64,000 nucleotides of DNA from Streptomyces sp. NBC_00708 (GTDB lineage: Bacteria; Actinomycetota; Actinomycetes; Streptomycetales; Streptomycetaceae). The notes under the pieces are model-generated. The model had not been told where the DNA came from, searched no databases, and worked only from the letters and a program-made list of their open reading frames with translations. The position numbers and the translations under genes are program-made. Below, in pieces: positions 9,403 through 17,931 of the stretch. The stretch covers positions 6,262,001-6,326,000 of the forward strand of contig CP108997.1 of assembly GCA_036226585.1 (NCBI GenBank). Direction: 5' to 3'. Position 1 is the stretch's first letter. Each line of letters opens with the position of its first letter.

Positions 9403-10150
9403 GCAGCGCGCTGACGTCGTACGAGTCGGCGGGTGACGGCGTGTTCCTCGGCACCGGTTCGTCGAAGGCCGACAGGTTCACCACCGCGTCCGTGCCGTCA
9501 CCGCCGTGCAGCGAGAGCCGCAGCGGATAGGGCTTGCCGGTCGCCGCCACGTCCACGGTCAGCGTCATGTCGCCGCGCATCCGGGTCAGCGGCACGACGG
9601 GGTTCTTGCCGAGCGTGGTCTTCGGGCCCTTGTTGAGGGTGCCGGTGTCGTCGTTCGCGTTGTCGCTGACCAGCTTCTGGAAGGTGTTGAGGTCGCACGC
9701 CTTCGTCAGGCCGCGCAGCCTCGGGCTGTCGGCGGGTGCCTTCAGATAGCGGTCGCCGACGATCGCCGCGAAGGCCGAACCGCCGTTGGGCACCTGGTTC
9801 TTCCAGAAGTCCGCGTCCGGCTTGAGCCACACGTCGTCGCCGCGCTTCACGATGAGCACCGAGCCCTGGCTGCGGCCCAGGTCCACCGACCCGTTGCAGT
9901 TGCCGTGCCGGTCCACGGTCAGGTCCAGGGACATGGACGGGGTGCCCTTGCCGAGATCGCCCCGCGTGGACACATGCAGGGAGTTCGCGCCGAGCAGCGC
10001 GTCCCGCGAGCGGTCGGCGATCTGCTGCGCGGTGAGATGGTCGATGTCCTCCGCATGGGCCACGCCACCGAGGACGCCGGTGCCGGCGGCGCCGATCAGG
10101 AACGCGGCGGCCCAGGCGGCCGGGCGGGTGCCGAAGGGGGAACCGGTCAC
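9377..10150 (-). CDS. Secreted LppX/LprG-like protein
   Basis: A 257-residue exported protein. The signal peptide has a hydrophobic core (AAWAAAFLIGAAGTGVLGG) ending in VAHA-ED, a good signal peptidase I site near residue 33, and there is no lipobox cysteine. The mature part starts LTAQQIADRSRDALLGANSLHVSTRG and has alternating beta-strands (SMSLDLTVDRHGNCNGSV; GSVLIVKRGDDVWLKPDADFWK), the pattern of the LolA/LppX half-barrel that binds lipids. GTG at 10150 is chosen because GAGGAGG lies 4 bases upstream and it begins the signal peptide. The gene converges on and overlaps the permease gene by 26 bp. The cargo is unknown. Confidence 0.75.
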
Positions 10151-10215
10151 GTCGCCTCCTCGGAGGGAAGGGTCGTGGGGGTAGTGCCGGGTGACCGCTG
10201 TCCGGTCCAGTCGAG

Positions 10216-10254
10216 CGTACGCCGGGGGAGTGAACGCCGCCCGTTCGGCGTACG
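10216..10254. promoter_or_regulatory. Nested inverted repeats between two divergent secreted-protein genes
   Basis: CGTACGCCG (10216-10224) and CGGCGTACG (10246-10254) form a 9-bp inverted repeat. Inside it GAACG (10232-10236) and CGTTC (10242-10246) form a second. The gap 10151-10426 separates divergent starts, so this is a plausible operator. It could equally be a chance hairpin in GC-rich DNA. Confidence 0.3.
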
Positions 10255-10426
10255 GGCGCTCCGGCGCGTCGGCACGGTGGCGTCTACGCAGCGTGACGTT
10301 TTCCGGCGCCCCCGGGTTAGTCAGGCCGCGGGCGGTCCGCTCCGGCACCCCGCCCGCACCAGAGCCGAACGAGACCGTTCGCGGCCCGCCACGGCGGTCA
10401 CGGGCGGTCACCACCGAAAGGGCACC

Positions 10427-10780
10427 ATGAAGAAGACCCTGGGGAGCCTGTCCCGCGCCGCGCTGCGCGGTGCCGCCGTCACCGGCCTGTCCACGGCCCT
10501 TGCCGTGGCGGGCGGTCTCGCCACCGCGGCCACGGCCGCCGCCACGCCGCCCGGCCTGTCCTGCGAGACCGGCAAGCACGCGATCGACGACTACACCGGC
10601 TACGCGCTGTGCCGGAACAACGGCTCCACCACCCAGACGTTCTGGGTGCACCTGGTCTGCGGCTGGTCGCCGGACGTGGACGGCGAGCACGTCACCCTCG
10701 CCCCGGGCCAGTCCGGCCAGTCCACCGCGCACTGCGCGGGCCTCGGCACCGGCATCGGCGAGATCAGCGTGCAGCCGTAA
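10427..10780 (+). CDS. Small secreted cysteine-containing protein
   Basis: A 117-residue protein of unknown function. Residues 1-38 are a long Streptomyces-type signal peptide (MKKTLGSLSRAALRG, then an alanine-rich core ending ATAAATP). The mature domain of about 78 residues has four cysteines, in LSCETGKH, ALCRNNGS, LVCGWSPD and AHCAGLG, which could form two disulphides. It has a predicted beta-rich pattern and no catalytic motif. The ATG follows GAAAGG. It diverges from the LppX-like gene and precedes the amidase gene, 114 bases on. Similar-looking streptomycete proteins are usually annotated as hypothetical secreted proteins. I see no basis for calling it an inhibitor or toxin. Confidence 0.75.
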   Translation: MKKTLGSLSRAALRGAAVTGLSTALAVAGGLATAATAAATPPGLSCETGKHAIDDYTGYALCRNNGSTTQTFWVHLVCGWSPDVDGEHVTLAPGQSGQSTAHCAGLGTGIGEISVQP

Positions 10781-10894
10781 GGACCCTCGCACCGAACGGT
10801 TGAGGGCGGCGCGCCCACTCGTTACCCTCCAGTAAGTCCGTTCGCGCGGACAGGTGCACCGACGCATCTGCCGGTACGAGGAGGCGAGCCGCCC

Positions 10895-12385
10895 ATGTCC
10901 TCAGCCCACATCACCCGAACGGCCGAAGAACCTGCGCCGGACCCGGCGGCCCCGGCTGCGGACACCCCGGACACCGCCCCGCGAGGGCTCGCCGACAGCG
11001 TGCGGGCCCTCGCGGACGGCCGGGACACCTCCACCGCACTCGTCACCGCCGCCCTCGCCCGGATCGCGGCGAGCCAGGGCACCCTCAACGCCTTCCGCCA
11101 CCTGCGCGCCGAGGCCGCGCTCGCCGAGGCGGCCGAGGCCGACCGCAGGCTCGCCGCGGGGGAGCGGCTGCCGCTGCTCGGGGTGCCGGTCGCGGTCAAG
11201 GACGACACCGACATCGCCGGGATGCCCACCCACTTCGGCTGCGCGGGGGACCGGGTCGCGGCCACCGCGGACAGCGAGGCCGTCCGGAGACTGCGCGCGG
11301 CCGGAGCCGTGATCGTCGGCAAGACCAACTCCTGCGAACTGGGCCAGTGGCCGTTCACCGAGGGCGCCGCGTTCGGCGCCACCCGTAACCCGTGGCACAC
11401 CGGCCACACCCCGGGCGGCTCGTCCGGCGGTTCGGCCGCCGCCGTCGCCGCGGGTCTGGTGCCCGCCGCCCTCGGTTCGGACGGCGCCGGCTCCGTCCGC
11501 ATCCCCGCCGCGTGGACCCATCTCGTCGGCATCAAACCGCAGCGCGGCCGGATCTCCGTGCACCCGCACAGCGACGCCTTCCAGGGCCTCACCGTCAACG
11601 GCCCGCTGGCCAGGACCGTGGAGGACGCCGCCCTGCTGCTCGACGCCGTCGCCGGGCCGCATCCGGAGGACCCGCACCGGCCGCCGCCCGTCGACGCCTC
11701 GGCCGCCGCCCGGCGCGACCCGGGCCGGCTGCGCATCGCGCTCGCCTGGCGGCCCCCGCTCACCCTCACCGGCACGGCGCCGCATCCCGAGGTGCGCCGC
11801 GCGGTCGCCGCGCTCGCGGAGGCGCTGGCCCGGCTCGGCCACGACGTGGTGGAGGCCCGGCCGCGCTACGGGCTGATCGGCCTCGGCTTCGTGCCCCGCG
11901 CCACCGCCGGCATCGCCGAACTCGCGGCCCTGCACCCCGAACCCGCGCTCCTGGACGCGCGCACCCGCAGCGCCCTGCGCACCGGCACCCGGCTCGGCGG
12001 CCGGGTGGTGCGGGCGGCCCGCGCCCGCGAGGTGCACCAGCACCGGCGGATCGGGGCGCTGTTCCACCGGGGGCGGGGCGGAGCCGGGTTCGACGTGCTG
12101 CTCACGCCGACGACCGCGCTGCCCCCGCCCCGTATCGGCACGTTCGACGGGCTGAGCGCCTGGCGCACCGATGTCGCGATCACCGAGGCATGCCCGTACG
12201 CCTGGCCGTGGAACGTGCTCGGCTGGCCCGGTGTCAATGTCCCGGCCGGCTTCACCCGGGACGGCCTCCCGGTCGGCGCCCAGCTCCTCGGCCCGTCCCG
12301 CAGCGAGGAACGGCTCGTCTCGCTCGCCGCCCAGCTGGAGGCGGACCTGCGCTGGCACGACCACCGGCCGCCGCCCCTCGGTTAG
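10895..12385 (+). CDS. Amidase-signature family amidase
   Basis: Hydrolyses a C-N amide bond; the substrate is unknown. The 496-residue protein carries the Ser-cisSer-Lys machinery: K102 in GVPVAVKDDTDIAG, the serines of TPGGSSGGSAAA (176-177) and S200 in GSDGAGSVRIPAAW. The last motif has GAGS where most members have GGS. The first 30 residues are a disordered, proline- and alanine-rich extension rather than a signal peptide, so it is cytoplasmic. The ATG at 10895 follows GAGGAGG. A GatA role is unlikely: there is no gatB or gatC, and indole-acetamide or fatty-acid amidases are equally possible. Its TAG stop shares bases with the TAA stop of the convergent lipoate ligase gene. Confidence 0.88.
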   Translation: MSSAHITRTAEEPAPDPAAPAADTPDTAPRGLADSVRALADGRDTSTALVTAALARIAASQGTLNAFRHLRAEAALAEAAEADRRLAAGERLPLLGVPVAVKDDTDIAGMPTHFGCAGDRVAATADSEAVRRLRAAGAVIVGKTNSCELGQWPFTEGAAFGATRNPWHTGHTPGGSSGGSAAAVAAGLVPAALGSDGAGSVRIPAAWTHLVGIKPQRGRISVHPHSDAFQGLTVNGPLARTVEDAALLLDAVAGPHPEDPHRPPPVDASAAARRDPGRLRIALAWRPPLTLTGTAPHPEVRRAVAALAEALARLGHDVVEARPRYGLIGLGFVPRATAGIAELAALHPEPALLDARTRSALRTGTRLGGRVVRAARAREVHQHRRIGALFHRGRGGAGFDVLLTPTTALPPPRIGTFDGLSAWRTDVAITEACPYAWPWNVLGWPGVNVPAGFTRDGLPVGAQLLGPSRSEERLVSLAAQLEADLRWHDHRPPPLG

Positions 12386-13446
12386 GGCACCCGGGCGGTC
12401 CACTCGTCGCTGGAGAACTTCGTGCGGACCAGATCCCGCGCACGAGCCAGCTCCTCCGGCGTCACCTCGCCCCGGGTCAGCCCGTGCCGGTTGCGGAAGG
12501 ACTCGATCATCCGCTCGATGACGGCCTGGCGCGGCAGGCCGGTCTGGCGGCGCAACGGGTCGACGCGCTTCTTGGCGCTCTTCGTGCCCTTGTCGGACAT
12601 CTTCTCCTTGCCGATGCGCAGCACCTCCAGCATCTTGTCGGCGTCGATGTCGTACGACATGGTCACGTGGTGCAGCACCGCACCGGGGCCACCGTCCGGG
12701 CCGACCACGCGCTTCTGCGCCGCCCCGGCGATCTTGCCGACCTCGGTGGCGATGTCGTTGAGCGGCTGGTACCACGCCTTGATGCCCATGTCGCCGAGGG
12801 CTTCGAGCACCCAGTCGTCCAGATACGCGTAGCTGTCGGCGAAGGAGAGCCCGGAGACCAGGGACTGGGGCACCGCGAGCGAGTACGTGATGGTGCTGCT
12901 CGGCTCCGCGAACATCGCGCCGCCCCCGGAGATCCGCCGGACGACCGTGACGCCGTGGCGGTCGACGCCCTCGGCGTCCACCTCGTTGCGCAGGGACTGG
13001 AAGCTGCCGATGATCACCGCGGGCGCGTCCCACTCCCACACCCGCAGCGTCGGCGGGCGCCTGCCCGCCGCGACCTCCGCCGTGATGACCTCGTCGAGCG
13101 CCATGTGCAGCGCCGGGGACTGCGGGGCGTCGTGGATGAGCTGCCAGTCGTAGTCGCTCCACTCCGTGGCGTGCGCCAGCGCCCGGCGTACGGCGACGGC
13201 GACGCCCTCCGAGGTGAGGCCGAGCATCACCGTCGACTCCGGGAGCGCCGCGTCGATCCGGGCCGCGAGGGCCACCGTGTCGGTGGTCGCGGGGGCGCCC
13301 TCCAGCGCCGCGTCGATCGCGAGGATCGCCTCGTCCGGCTCCAGGAAGAAGTCACCGGCCACCCGGACGTCGCGCAGCGCGCCGCCCTCGACCTCCAGGT
13401 CCACCACGACCAGCTTGCCGCCGGGGATCTTGTACTCACCGTGCAC
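12382..13446 (-). CDS. lplA: Lipoate-protein ligase A family, accessory domain first
   Basis: Attaches lipoate or octanoate to lipoyl domains of 2-oxoacid dehydrogenases and GcvH. From GTG 13446 it has 354 residues. Residues 5-95 (GKLVVVDLEVEGGALRDVRVAGDFF...AARIDAALP) look like the lipoate-ligase accessory domain, which is C-terminal in E. coli LplA. The catalytic biotin/lipoate ligase domain follows, with the nucleotide/lipoyl loop VVRRISGGGAMF (169-179) and the catalytic lysine K238 (VGKIAGAAQ). The GTG start has GGAGG about 10 bases upstream; upstream in-frame sequence does not resemble protein. The order is permuted compared with E. coli. Whether it is a true ligase or an octanoyl transferase cannot be decided. 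Confidence 0.87.
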   Translation of the reverse strand: MHGEYKIPGGKLVVVDLEVEGGALRDVRVAGDFFLEPDEAILAIDAALEGAPATTDTVALAARIDAALPESTVMLGLTSEGVAVAVRRALAHATEWSDYDWQLIHDAPQSPALHMALDEVITAEVAAGRRPPTLRVWEWDAPAVIIGSFQSLRNEVDAEGVDRHGVTVVRRISGGGAMFAEPSSTITYSLAVPQSLVSGLSFADSYAYLDDWVLEALGDMGIKAWYQPLNDIATEVGKIAGAAQKRVVGPDGGPGAVLHHVTMSYDIDADKMLEVLRIGKEKMSDKGTKSAKKRVDPLRRQTGLPRQAVIERMIESFRNRHGLTRGEVTPEELARARDLVRTKFSSDEWTARVP

Positions 13447-13801
13447 AGCCCTGCCTCCACTTCCGCCCGGCCCGCTCGCCGACGTACGGGCTCCGACCAG
13501 GCACAACGCCACCGTCGCGCGGAATAGTCCGCCGACCGCCCGACGACCGGCCCGGCGCACGGCAGCGAGCGATTACGTACAAATCATGATCTGTCCGGGC
13601 TGTTTGCTACGGCGGTATTGCGAGGTCGTGGCGGGACCCCTCCGGACCTGGTGCGGGCTCCTGATCGCGGACCAGACTGACGCTCGCACGTCTGTGCACC
13701 GATCTCCCGACCCCCCAGAAAGCACCACCGCGCATGCATACGCCCCCCAGACCCGGCGCCCCGGCGGCGCACCTCATACGCGCGGTGAGGAGGTGCCACC
13801 C
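13447..13801. other. 355-bp divergent intergenic region, lplA / peptide ABC operon
   Basis: No coding sequence with convincing codon use is seen here. It is less GC-rich than its flanks around 13565-13625. It must hold the promoters of lplA (leftward) and of the ABC operon (rightward), but no consensus -35/-10 pair stands out. The only clear structure is the near-palindrome at 13579-13594, listed separately. Confidence 0.6.
13579..13594. promoter_or_regulatory. Near-perfect 16-bp palindrome, candidate operator
   Basis: ACAAATCATGATCTGT is symmetric around ATCATGAT, with 14 of 16 positions matching. Its AT content stands out in a region otherwise over 70 percent GC. It lies 133 bp before the lplA start and 208 bp before the ABC permease start. 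Which gene it serves and which protein binds are unknown. Confidence 0.4.
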
Positions 13802-14785
13802 GTGCTGCGCCATGTGACGCGCAAGGCGGCGGGCTGGCTCCTGATGATCGTGGTCGCGACCAACGCCACCTATTTCCTGGCCAGTTGGTTCCTCGACCCC
13901 AGGTCAAACTTCAAGGAACTGCGGCCCGTCCGCACCGAGGCCCAGATCGACCGGGCCCTCGCGCCCTACAACCTCGACCCGTCGGTGCCCGTCGTCCAGC
14001 GGTGGTGGGACTGGCTCACCGGCGTCGTCACCCGCTTCGACTGGGGCATGTCGCCCACCGGGGTCTCCGTCAACGGTGAGATCGGCTACCGCTCGCTCGT
14101 CAGCGCCGAACTGGTCGTCATGGCGACGGTCCTGTCCGTCGTCATCGGCGTCACGCTGGGCGTCTACACGGCGTCCCGCCAGTACGGCTGGGCCGACCGG
14201 GTCTCGCAGGCCGTGTCCATCGCGGTGTTCAACGTACCCACGTCGGTCGCGGCGCTCGCCGTGGTCTTCGTCGCGATCTGGCTCAACCAGCACGCCGGGC
14301 TGCACTTCCTCTACGTCGCCGGCGAGAACTCGCCGAACGTCGAAGGGCTGCTGCCCACCATCGGCGACCGCCTGCTGCACCTGATCCTGCCGACCCTCAC
14401 GCTCACCCTGATGGGATACGTCGGCTACCACCTGACGCAGCGCTCACTGCTGCTCGACACCCTCAACGCCGACTACGTCCGCACCGCACGGGCCACCGGA
14501 CTCACCCGCGCCCAGGCGATCCGCCGGCACGCCCTGCGCACCGCGCTCATCCCGACCGCGACCTCCGTGGCGTTCAGCATCCCGGCCGTCTTCACCGGCG
14601 CCGTCATCACCGAGACGATCTTCGGCTGGAACGGCATGGGCCGCTACTTCATCCAGACCATCAGCAAGAACGACATCCACGGCACGGTCGCCACGGCCGC
14701 CTTCGCCGCCGCCCTGACCGCGATCGGCGCGATCCTCGCGGACATCGCCACCGTCTTCCTCGACCCGCGCGTGAGGGTGAGCTGA
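13802..14785 (+). CDS. Oligopeptide/dipeptide ABC transporter permease (DppB type)
   Basis: First permease of a peptide-type importer. It has 327 residues and about six membrane segments: TM1 at residues 9-27 (LLMIVVATNATYFLASWFL), a long extracellular loop with the typical YNLDPSVPVVQRWWDWLTGV, and then the ABC_membrane core. The EAA-like loop ARATGLTRAQAIRRHALRTALIP near residue 230 contacts the ATPase. The GTG at 13802 is chosen because GAGGAGG lies 8 bases upstream and the family N-terminus starts with a basic stretch before TM1. The next permease gene starts one base after its stop. Substrate (oligopeptide, nickel or other) cannot be read from the permease. Confidence 0.9.
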   Translation: MLRHVTRKAAGWLLMIVVATNATYFLASWFLDPRSNFKELRPVRTEAQIDRALAPYNLDPSVPVVQRWWDWLTGVVTRFDWGMSPTGVSVNGEIGYRSLVSAELVVMATVLSVVIGVTLGVYTASRQYGWADRVSQAVSIAVFNVPTSVAALAVVFVAIWLNQHAGLHFLYVAGENSPNVEGLLPTIGDRLLHLILPTLTLTLMGYVGYHLTQRSLLLDTLNADYVRTARATGLTRAQAIRRHALRTALIPTATSVAFSIPAVFTGAVITETIFGWNGMGRYFIQTISKNDIHGTVATAAFAAALTAIGAILADIATVFLDPRVRVS

Positions 14786-14786
14786 C

Positions 14787-15719
14787 ATGACCGTGGTGGA
14801 ACCGACAGAACTCATGAAGCCCGCGCGGGCGGCGGCGCCGGTGGTGGACCGGCGCGGCTCCGGTCTCGCGCGGCTCTACGCGCGGCGATTCCTGCGCAAC
14901 CGGCTCGCCGTCGCCGGGGTGGCGATCTTCGTCCTGCTGGTGCTGTTCAGCGTGTTCGGCGGCCTGTTCACCCCGTACGCGTACTCCGACGCCGACTTCG
15001 CCGCGCTCACCCAGCCACCGAGCGCCGCCCACTGGTTCGGCACCAACCAGGGCGGCAACGACATCTACGCCTCCGCCGTGCACGGGCTGCGGCGCTCGCT
15101 GGCCATCGCGGTCAGTGTCTCCGTCCTGACCATCGTCGTCGCCGCGGTCATCGGCTCCAGCGCCGCGTACTTCGGCGGCCGGGTGGAGAAGGCGACGCTC
15201 GCCGTCATCCACTTCCTGCTGGTCGTGCCCTCCTTCCTCATCCTCGCCCTTGTCTCCCACCGCCTCGCCGGCGACTGGCGGGTCCTCATCGTCGTCCTGA
15301 CGGTGTTCGGCTGGATGTCCACCGCGCGCGTCATCTGGTCCGTCTCGACCTCGCTGAGGGAGCGGGACTACGTCACGATCGCCGAGTTCATGGGGGTGAG
15401 CCCGGCGCGCATCATCCTGCGCCACATCATCCCCAACCTCGGCTCCCTGCTCATCGTCAACCTGACGCTCGGCGTCGTGGCGACCGTGCTCAGCGAAACC
15501 GCCCTGTCGTTCCTCGGGTTCGGCGTCCAGACCCCGGACGTCTCGCTCGGCACGATGCTCGCCGACGGCGCGAGCACCGTCACCAGCGCGCCCTGGCTGT
15601 TCGCCTTCCCCGCGGGCCTGGTCGTCCTGCTCACCGTCTCGATGACCTTCGTCGGCGACGGGCTGCGCGACGCCCTCGACCCCACATCCACGACCGGTGC
15701 TGCAGGAGGCCGACGATGA
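14787..15719 (+). CDS. Oligopeptide/dipeptide ABC transporter permease (DppC type)
   Basis: Second permease, 310 residues. It has the OppC N-terminal segment with one helix (RNRLAVAGVAIFVLLVLFSVFGG, residues 38-60), a periplasmic stretch containing PPSAAHWFGTNQGGNDIYASAVHG, and five further helices. The ATPase-contact loop is AEFMGVSPARIILRHIIPNLGSL near residue 200. HWFGTNQGGNDI is the diagnostic OppC signature (usually HxLGTDxxGRD). Its stop overlaps the ATPase start as ATGA. It must pair with the DppB-type protein encoded just upstream. The function as a peptide-type permease is secure; the ligand is not. Confidence 0.92.
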   Translation: MTVVEPTELMKPARAAAPVVDRRGSGLARLYARRFLRNRLAVAGVAIFVLLVLFSVFGGLFTPYAYSDADFAALTQPPSAAHWFGTNQGGNDIYASAVHGLRRSLAIAVSVSVLTIVVAAVIGSSAAYFGGRVEKATLAVIHFLLVVPSFLILALVSHRLAGDWRVLIVVLTVFGWMSTARVIWSVSTSLRERDYVTIAEFMGVSPARIILRHIIPNLGSLLIVNLTLGVVATVLSETALSFLGFGVQTPDVSLGTMLADGASTVTSAPWLFAFPAGLVVLLTVSMTFVGDGLRDALDPTSTTGAAGGRR

Positions 15720-17860
15720 CCCTCGCGACGACCCTGCCCACCGCCCCGACACCCGGGGACGCCGGCACCCCCGTCCTCTCGGTGCGGGACCTGCACATCA
15801 CCTTCCCCTCCGAGTCCGGGCCCGTCGAGGCGGTGCGCGGCATCGGCTTCGACCTGCTGCCCGGCCGCACCCTGGGCATCGTCGGCGAGTCCGGCTCCGG
15901 CAAGTCCGCCACCGCCATGGGCATCATGGGCCTCCTCCCGCCCACCGCCGCGACGAGCGGACAGGTGGTGCTCGGCGGACGGGATCTGGTGGGCCTCACC
16001 GACAAGGAACTCTCCGCGATACGCGGCAACGCCATCGGCATGGTGTTCCAGGACCCGCTCTCCGCGCTCACCCCGATCTTCACCGTGGGCCGGCTGCTCT
16101 CCGACGCCCTGCGTGTCCACCAGGACCTCACGAAGCGGGCCGCCTGGGAACAGGCCGTCGAACTGCTCGACCTCGTCGGCATCCCCGACCCGCGCGAACG
16201 GGCCGCCTCCTTCCCGCACGAGTTCTCCGGCGGCATGCGCCAGCGCGTCGTCATCGCCATGGCCATCGCCAACAAGCCGTCCGTCCTCGTCGCCGACGAG
16301 CCCACCACCGCGCTCGACGTCACCGTGCAGGCCCAGATCCTCGACGTCCTGCGCCTCGCCCAGAAGGAGACCGGCGCCGGACTCGTCCTCATCACCCACG
16401 ACCTCGGAGTCGTCGCGGGCCACGCGGACGACGTCGCCGTCATGTACGCGGGCCGGTTCGTGGAGCGCGCCGGCGTCGACGAACTCTTCGCGCGCCCCGT
16501 CATGCCGTACACCGCCCGCCTGCTCGCCGCCGTGCCCACCGTGGACAGCGGGGTACGCCGGCCGCTCGTCCCGATCGGCGGCGAACCGCCCGCCCTGGTG
16601 AATCTCCCGGCCGGCTGCCCCTTCGCGAGCCGCTGCGCCGTCGCCCTTGACGCCTGCCACACCGACGAACCCGCCCTGCGCGCGGTCACCGGACACGGCG
16701 ACGTGGCCTGCCTGCGCGCCGACGAGATCGCCGCCGGGACGCTCGATCCGGCGGGGGGTGCGGGGCCGGACGAGGCCGCGCCTCCGGCCGGAGCGGCCGA
16801 GCCCGCGGAAGGCGAAGCCGTCGAGCCCGTCGAAGCCGAAGCCGAGCGTGCCCCGTCCGCCGGGGATGTCGTGCTCCGGGTCGAGGACCTGGTGAAGACC
16901 TTCCCGGTCACCAAGGGAGCCGTGCTCAAACGCCGCGTCGGCACGCTGCGGGCGGTCAACGGGGTCGGCTTCGAGCTGCGGGCCGGGGAGACCCTGGGCC
17001 TGGTGGGGGAGTCGGGCAGCGGCAAGACCACCACCCTGCTGGAGATCCTGCGGCTGAAGCGGCCCGAGAGCGGGCGGATCGAGATCGCCGGCACCGAGGT
17101 CGGGACCGCCGAATCCGCGGCCCGCGTACGGGAGTTGCGCCGGGACGTGCAGATCGTGATGCAGGACCCGATGGGGGCGCTCGACCCCCGGCTGCCGGTC
17201 TTCGAACTGCTAGCCGAACCTCTGCGCGCGATCGGCCGGGACCGCGCGTCCATCCGGGCCCGCATCAGCGAACTCCTCGCCCTGGTCGGCCTGGACGAGG
17301 CGATGAGCGACCGCTTCCCGGCCGCGCTCTCCGGCGGCCAGCGCCAGCGCATCGGGATCGCGCGCGCCCTCGCGACCGAGCCGAAGCTGCTCGTGCTCGA
17401 CGAACCGCTCTCCGCCCTGGACGTGTCCGTGCAGGCGGGCGTGATCAATCTGCTGGCCCGGCTCAAGCGCGAACTGGGCCTCGCCTACCTGGTGGTGGCC
17501 CATGACCTGGCCGTCGTCCGGTACGTATCCGACCGCATCGCCGTGATGTATCTGGGTCACATCGTGGAGACCGGGGACACCGAGTCGCTGTTCGCCGACC
17601 CCAAGCACCCGTACACCAAGGCCCTGTTGTCCGCCATCCCGGTCCCGGACCCGCAGCGCGAACGCACCCGCGAACGCGTCGTGCTGGAGGGCGAGCAGCC
17701 GAGCGCCGCGCGGCTGCCGGCGGGTTGCGTCTTCGTGGACCGCTGCCCCCTGTACCGGCTGGCCGGTGAGGAGGTGCGGCAGCGCTGTCGTACGGAACGG
17801 CCCGCGCCGTCCCCGGTGTCCGGGCAGCCCGGCCACACGTACGCCTGTCACGCCGTCTGA
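15716..17860 (+). CDS. Fused double ATPase of peptide ABC transporter (DppD-DppF)
   Basis: One 714-residue polypeptide replaces the two separate ATPases of Dpp/Opp systems. Domain 1 (about 18-345) has Walker A GESGSGKS at 57-64, the signature FSGGMRQRVVIAMA and Walker B VLVADEPTTALD, and ends with the oligopeptide C-terminal cysteine region (GCPFASRCAVALDAC). A linker at about 345-382 is rich in Ala, Glu and Pro. Domain 2 (about 385-714) has Walker A GESGSGKT near 430, signature LSGGQRQRIGIARA and Walker B LLVLDEPLSALD, and ends with a second Cys cluster. Both sites look intact, so both should hydrolyse ATP. It sits between the permeases and the binding protein in the operon. Confidence 0.93.
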   Translation: MTLATTLPTAPTPGDAGTPVLSVRDLHITFPSESGPVEAVRGIGFDLLPGRTLGIVGESGSGKSATAMGIMGLLPPTAATSGQVVLGGRDLVGLTDKELSAIRGNAIGMVFQDPLSALTPIFTVGRLLSDALRVHQDLTKRAAWEQAVELLDLVGIPDPRERAASFPHEFSGGMRQRVVIAMAIANKPSVLVADEPTTALDVTVQAQILDVLRLAQKETGAGLVLITHDLGVVAGHADDVAVMYAGRFVERAGVDELFARPVMPYTARLLAAVPTVDSGVRRPLVPIGGEPPALVNLPAGCPFASRCAVALDACHTDEPALRAVTGHGDVACLRADEIAAGTLDPAGGAGPDEAAPPAGAAEPAEGEAVEPVEAEAERAPSAGDVVLRVEDLVKTFPVTKGAVLKRRVGTLRAVNGVGFELRAGETLGLVGESGSGKTTTLLEILRLKRPESGRIEIAGTEVGTAESAARVRELRRDVQIVMQDPMGALDPRLPVFELLAEPLRAIGRDRASIRARISELLALVGLDEAMSDRFPAALSGGQRQRIGIARALATEPKLLVLDEPLSALDVSVQAGVINLLARLKRELGLAYLVVAHDLAVVRYVSDRIAVMYLGHIVETGDTESLFADPKHPYTKALLSAIPVPDPQRERTRERVVLEGEQPSAARLPAGCVFVDRCPLYRLAGEEVRQRCRTERPAPSPVSGQPGHTYACHAV

Positions 17861-17931
17861 GGCACCTCCGCCCCGCACACACCGACCTCATCCCTACCGC
17901 CACCCCCCTGAAACCGAAGGAACACTCCGCC

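Noticed and set aside
10785..10808. CCCTC/GAGGG inverted repeat after the small secreted-protein gene as a terminator
   Set aside because: Only 5 bp of stem with a 13-base loop, much weaker than the other terminators in the window.
10151..10867. Upstream extension of the LppX-like minus-strand frame
   Set aside because: The extension covers the small secreted-protein gene and intergenic DNA. The signal peptide begins at GTG 10150, with a strong ribosome-binding site.
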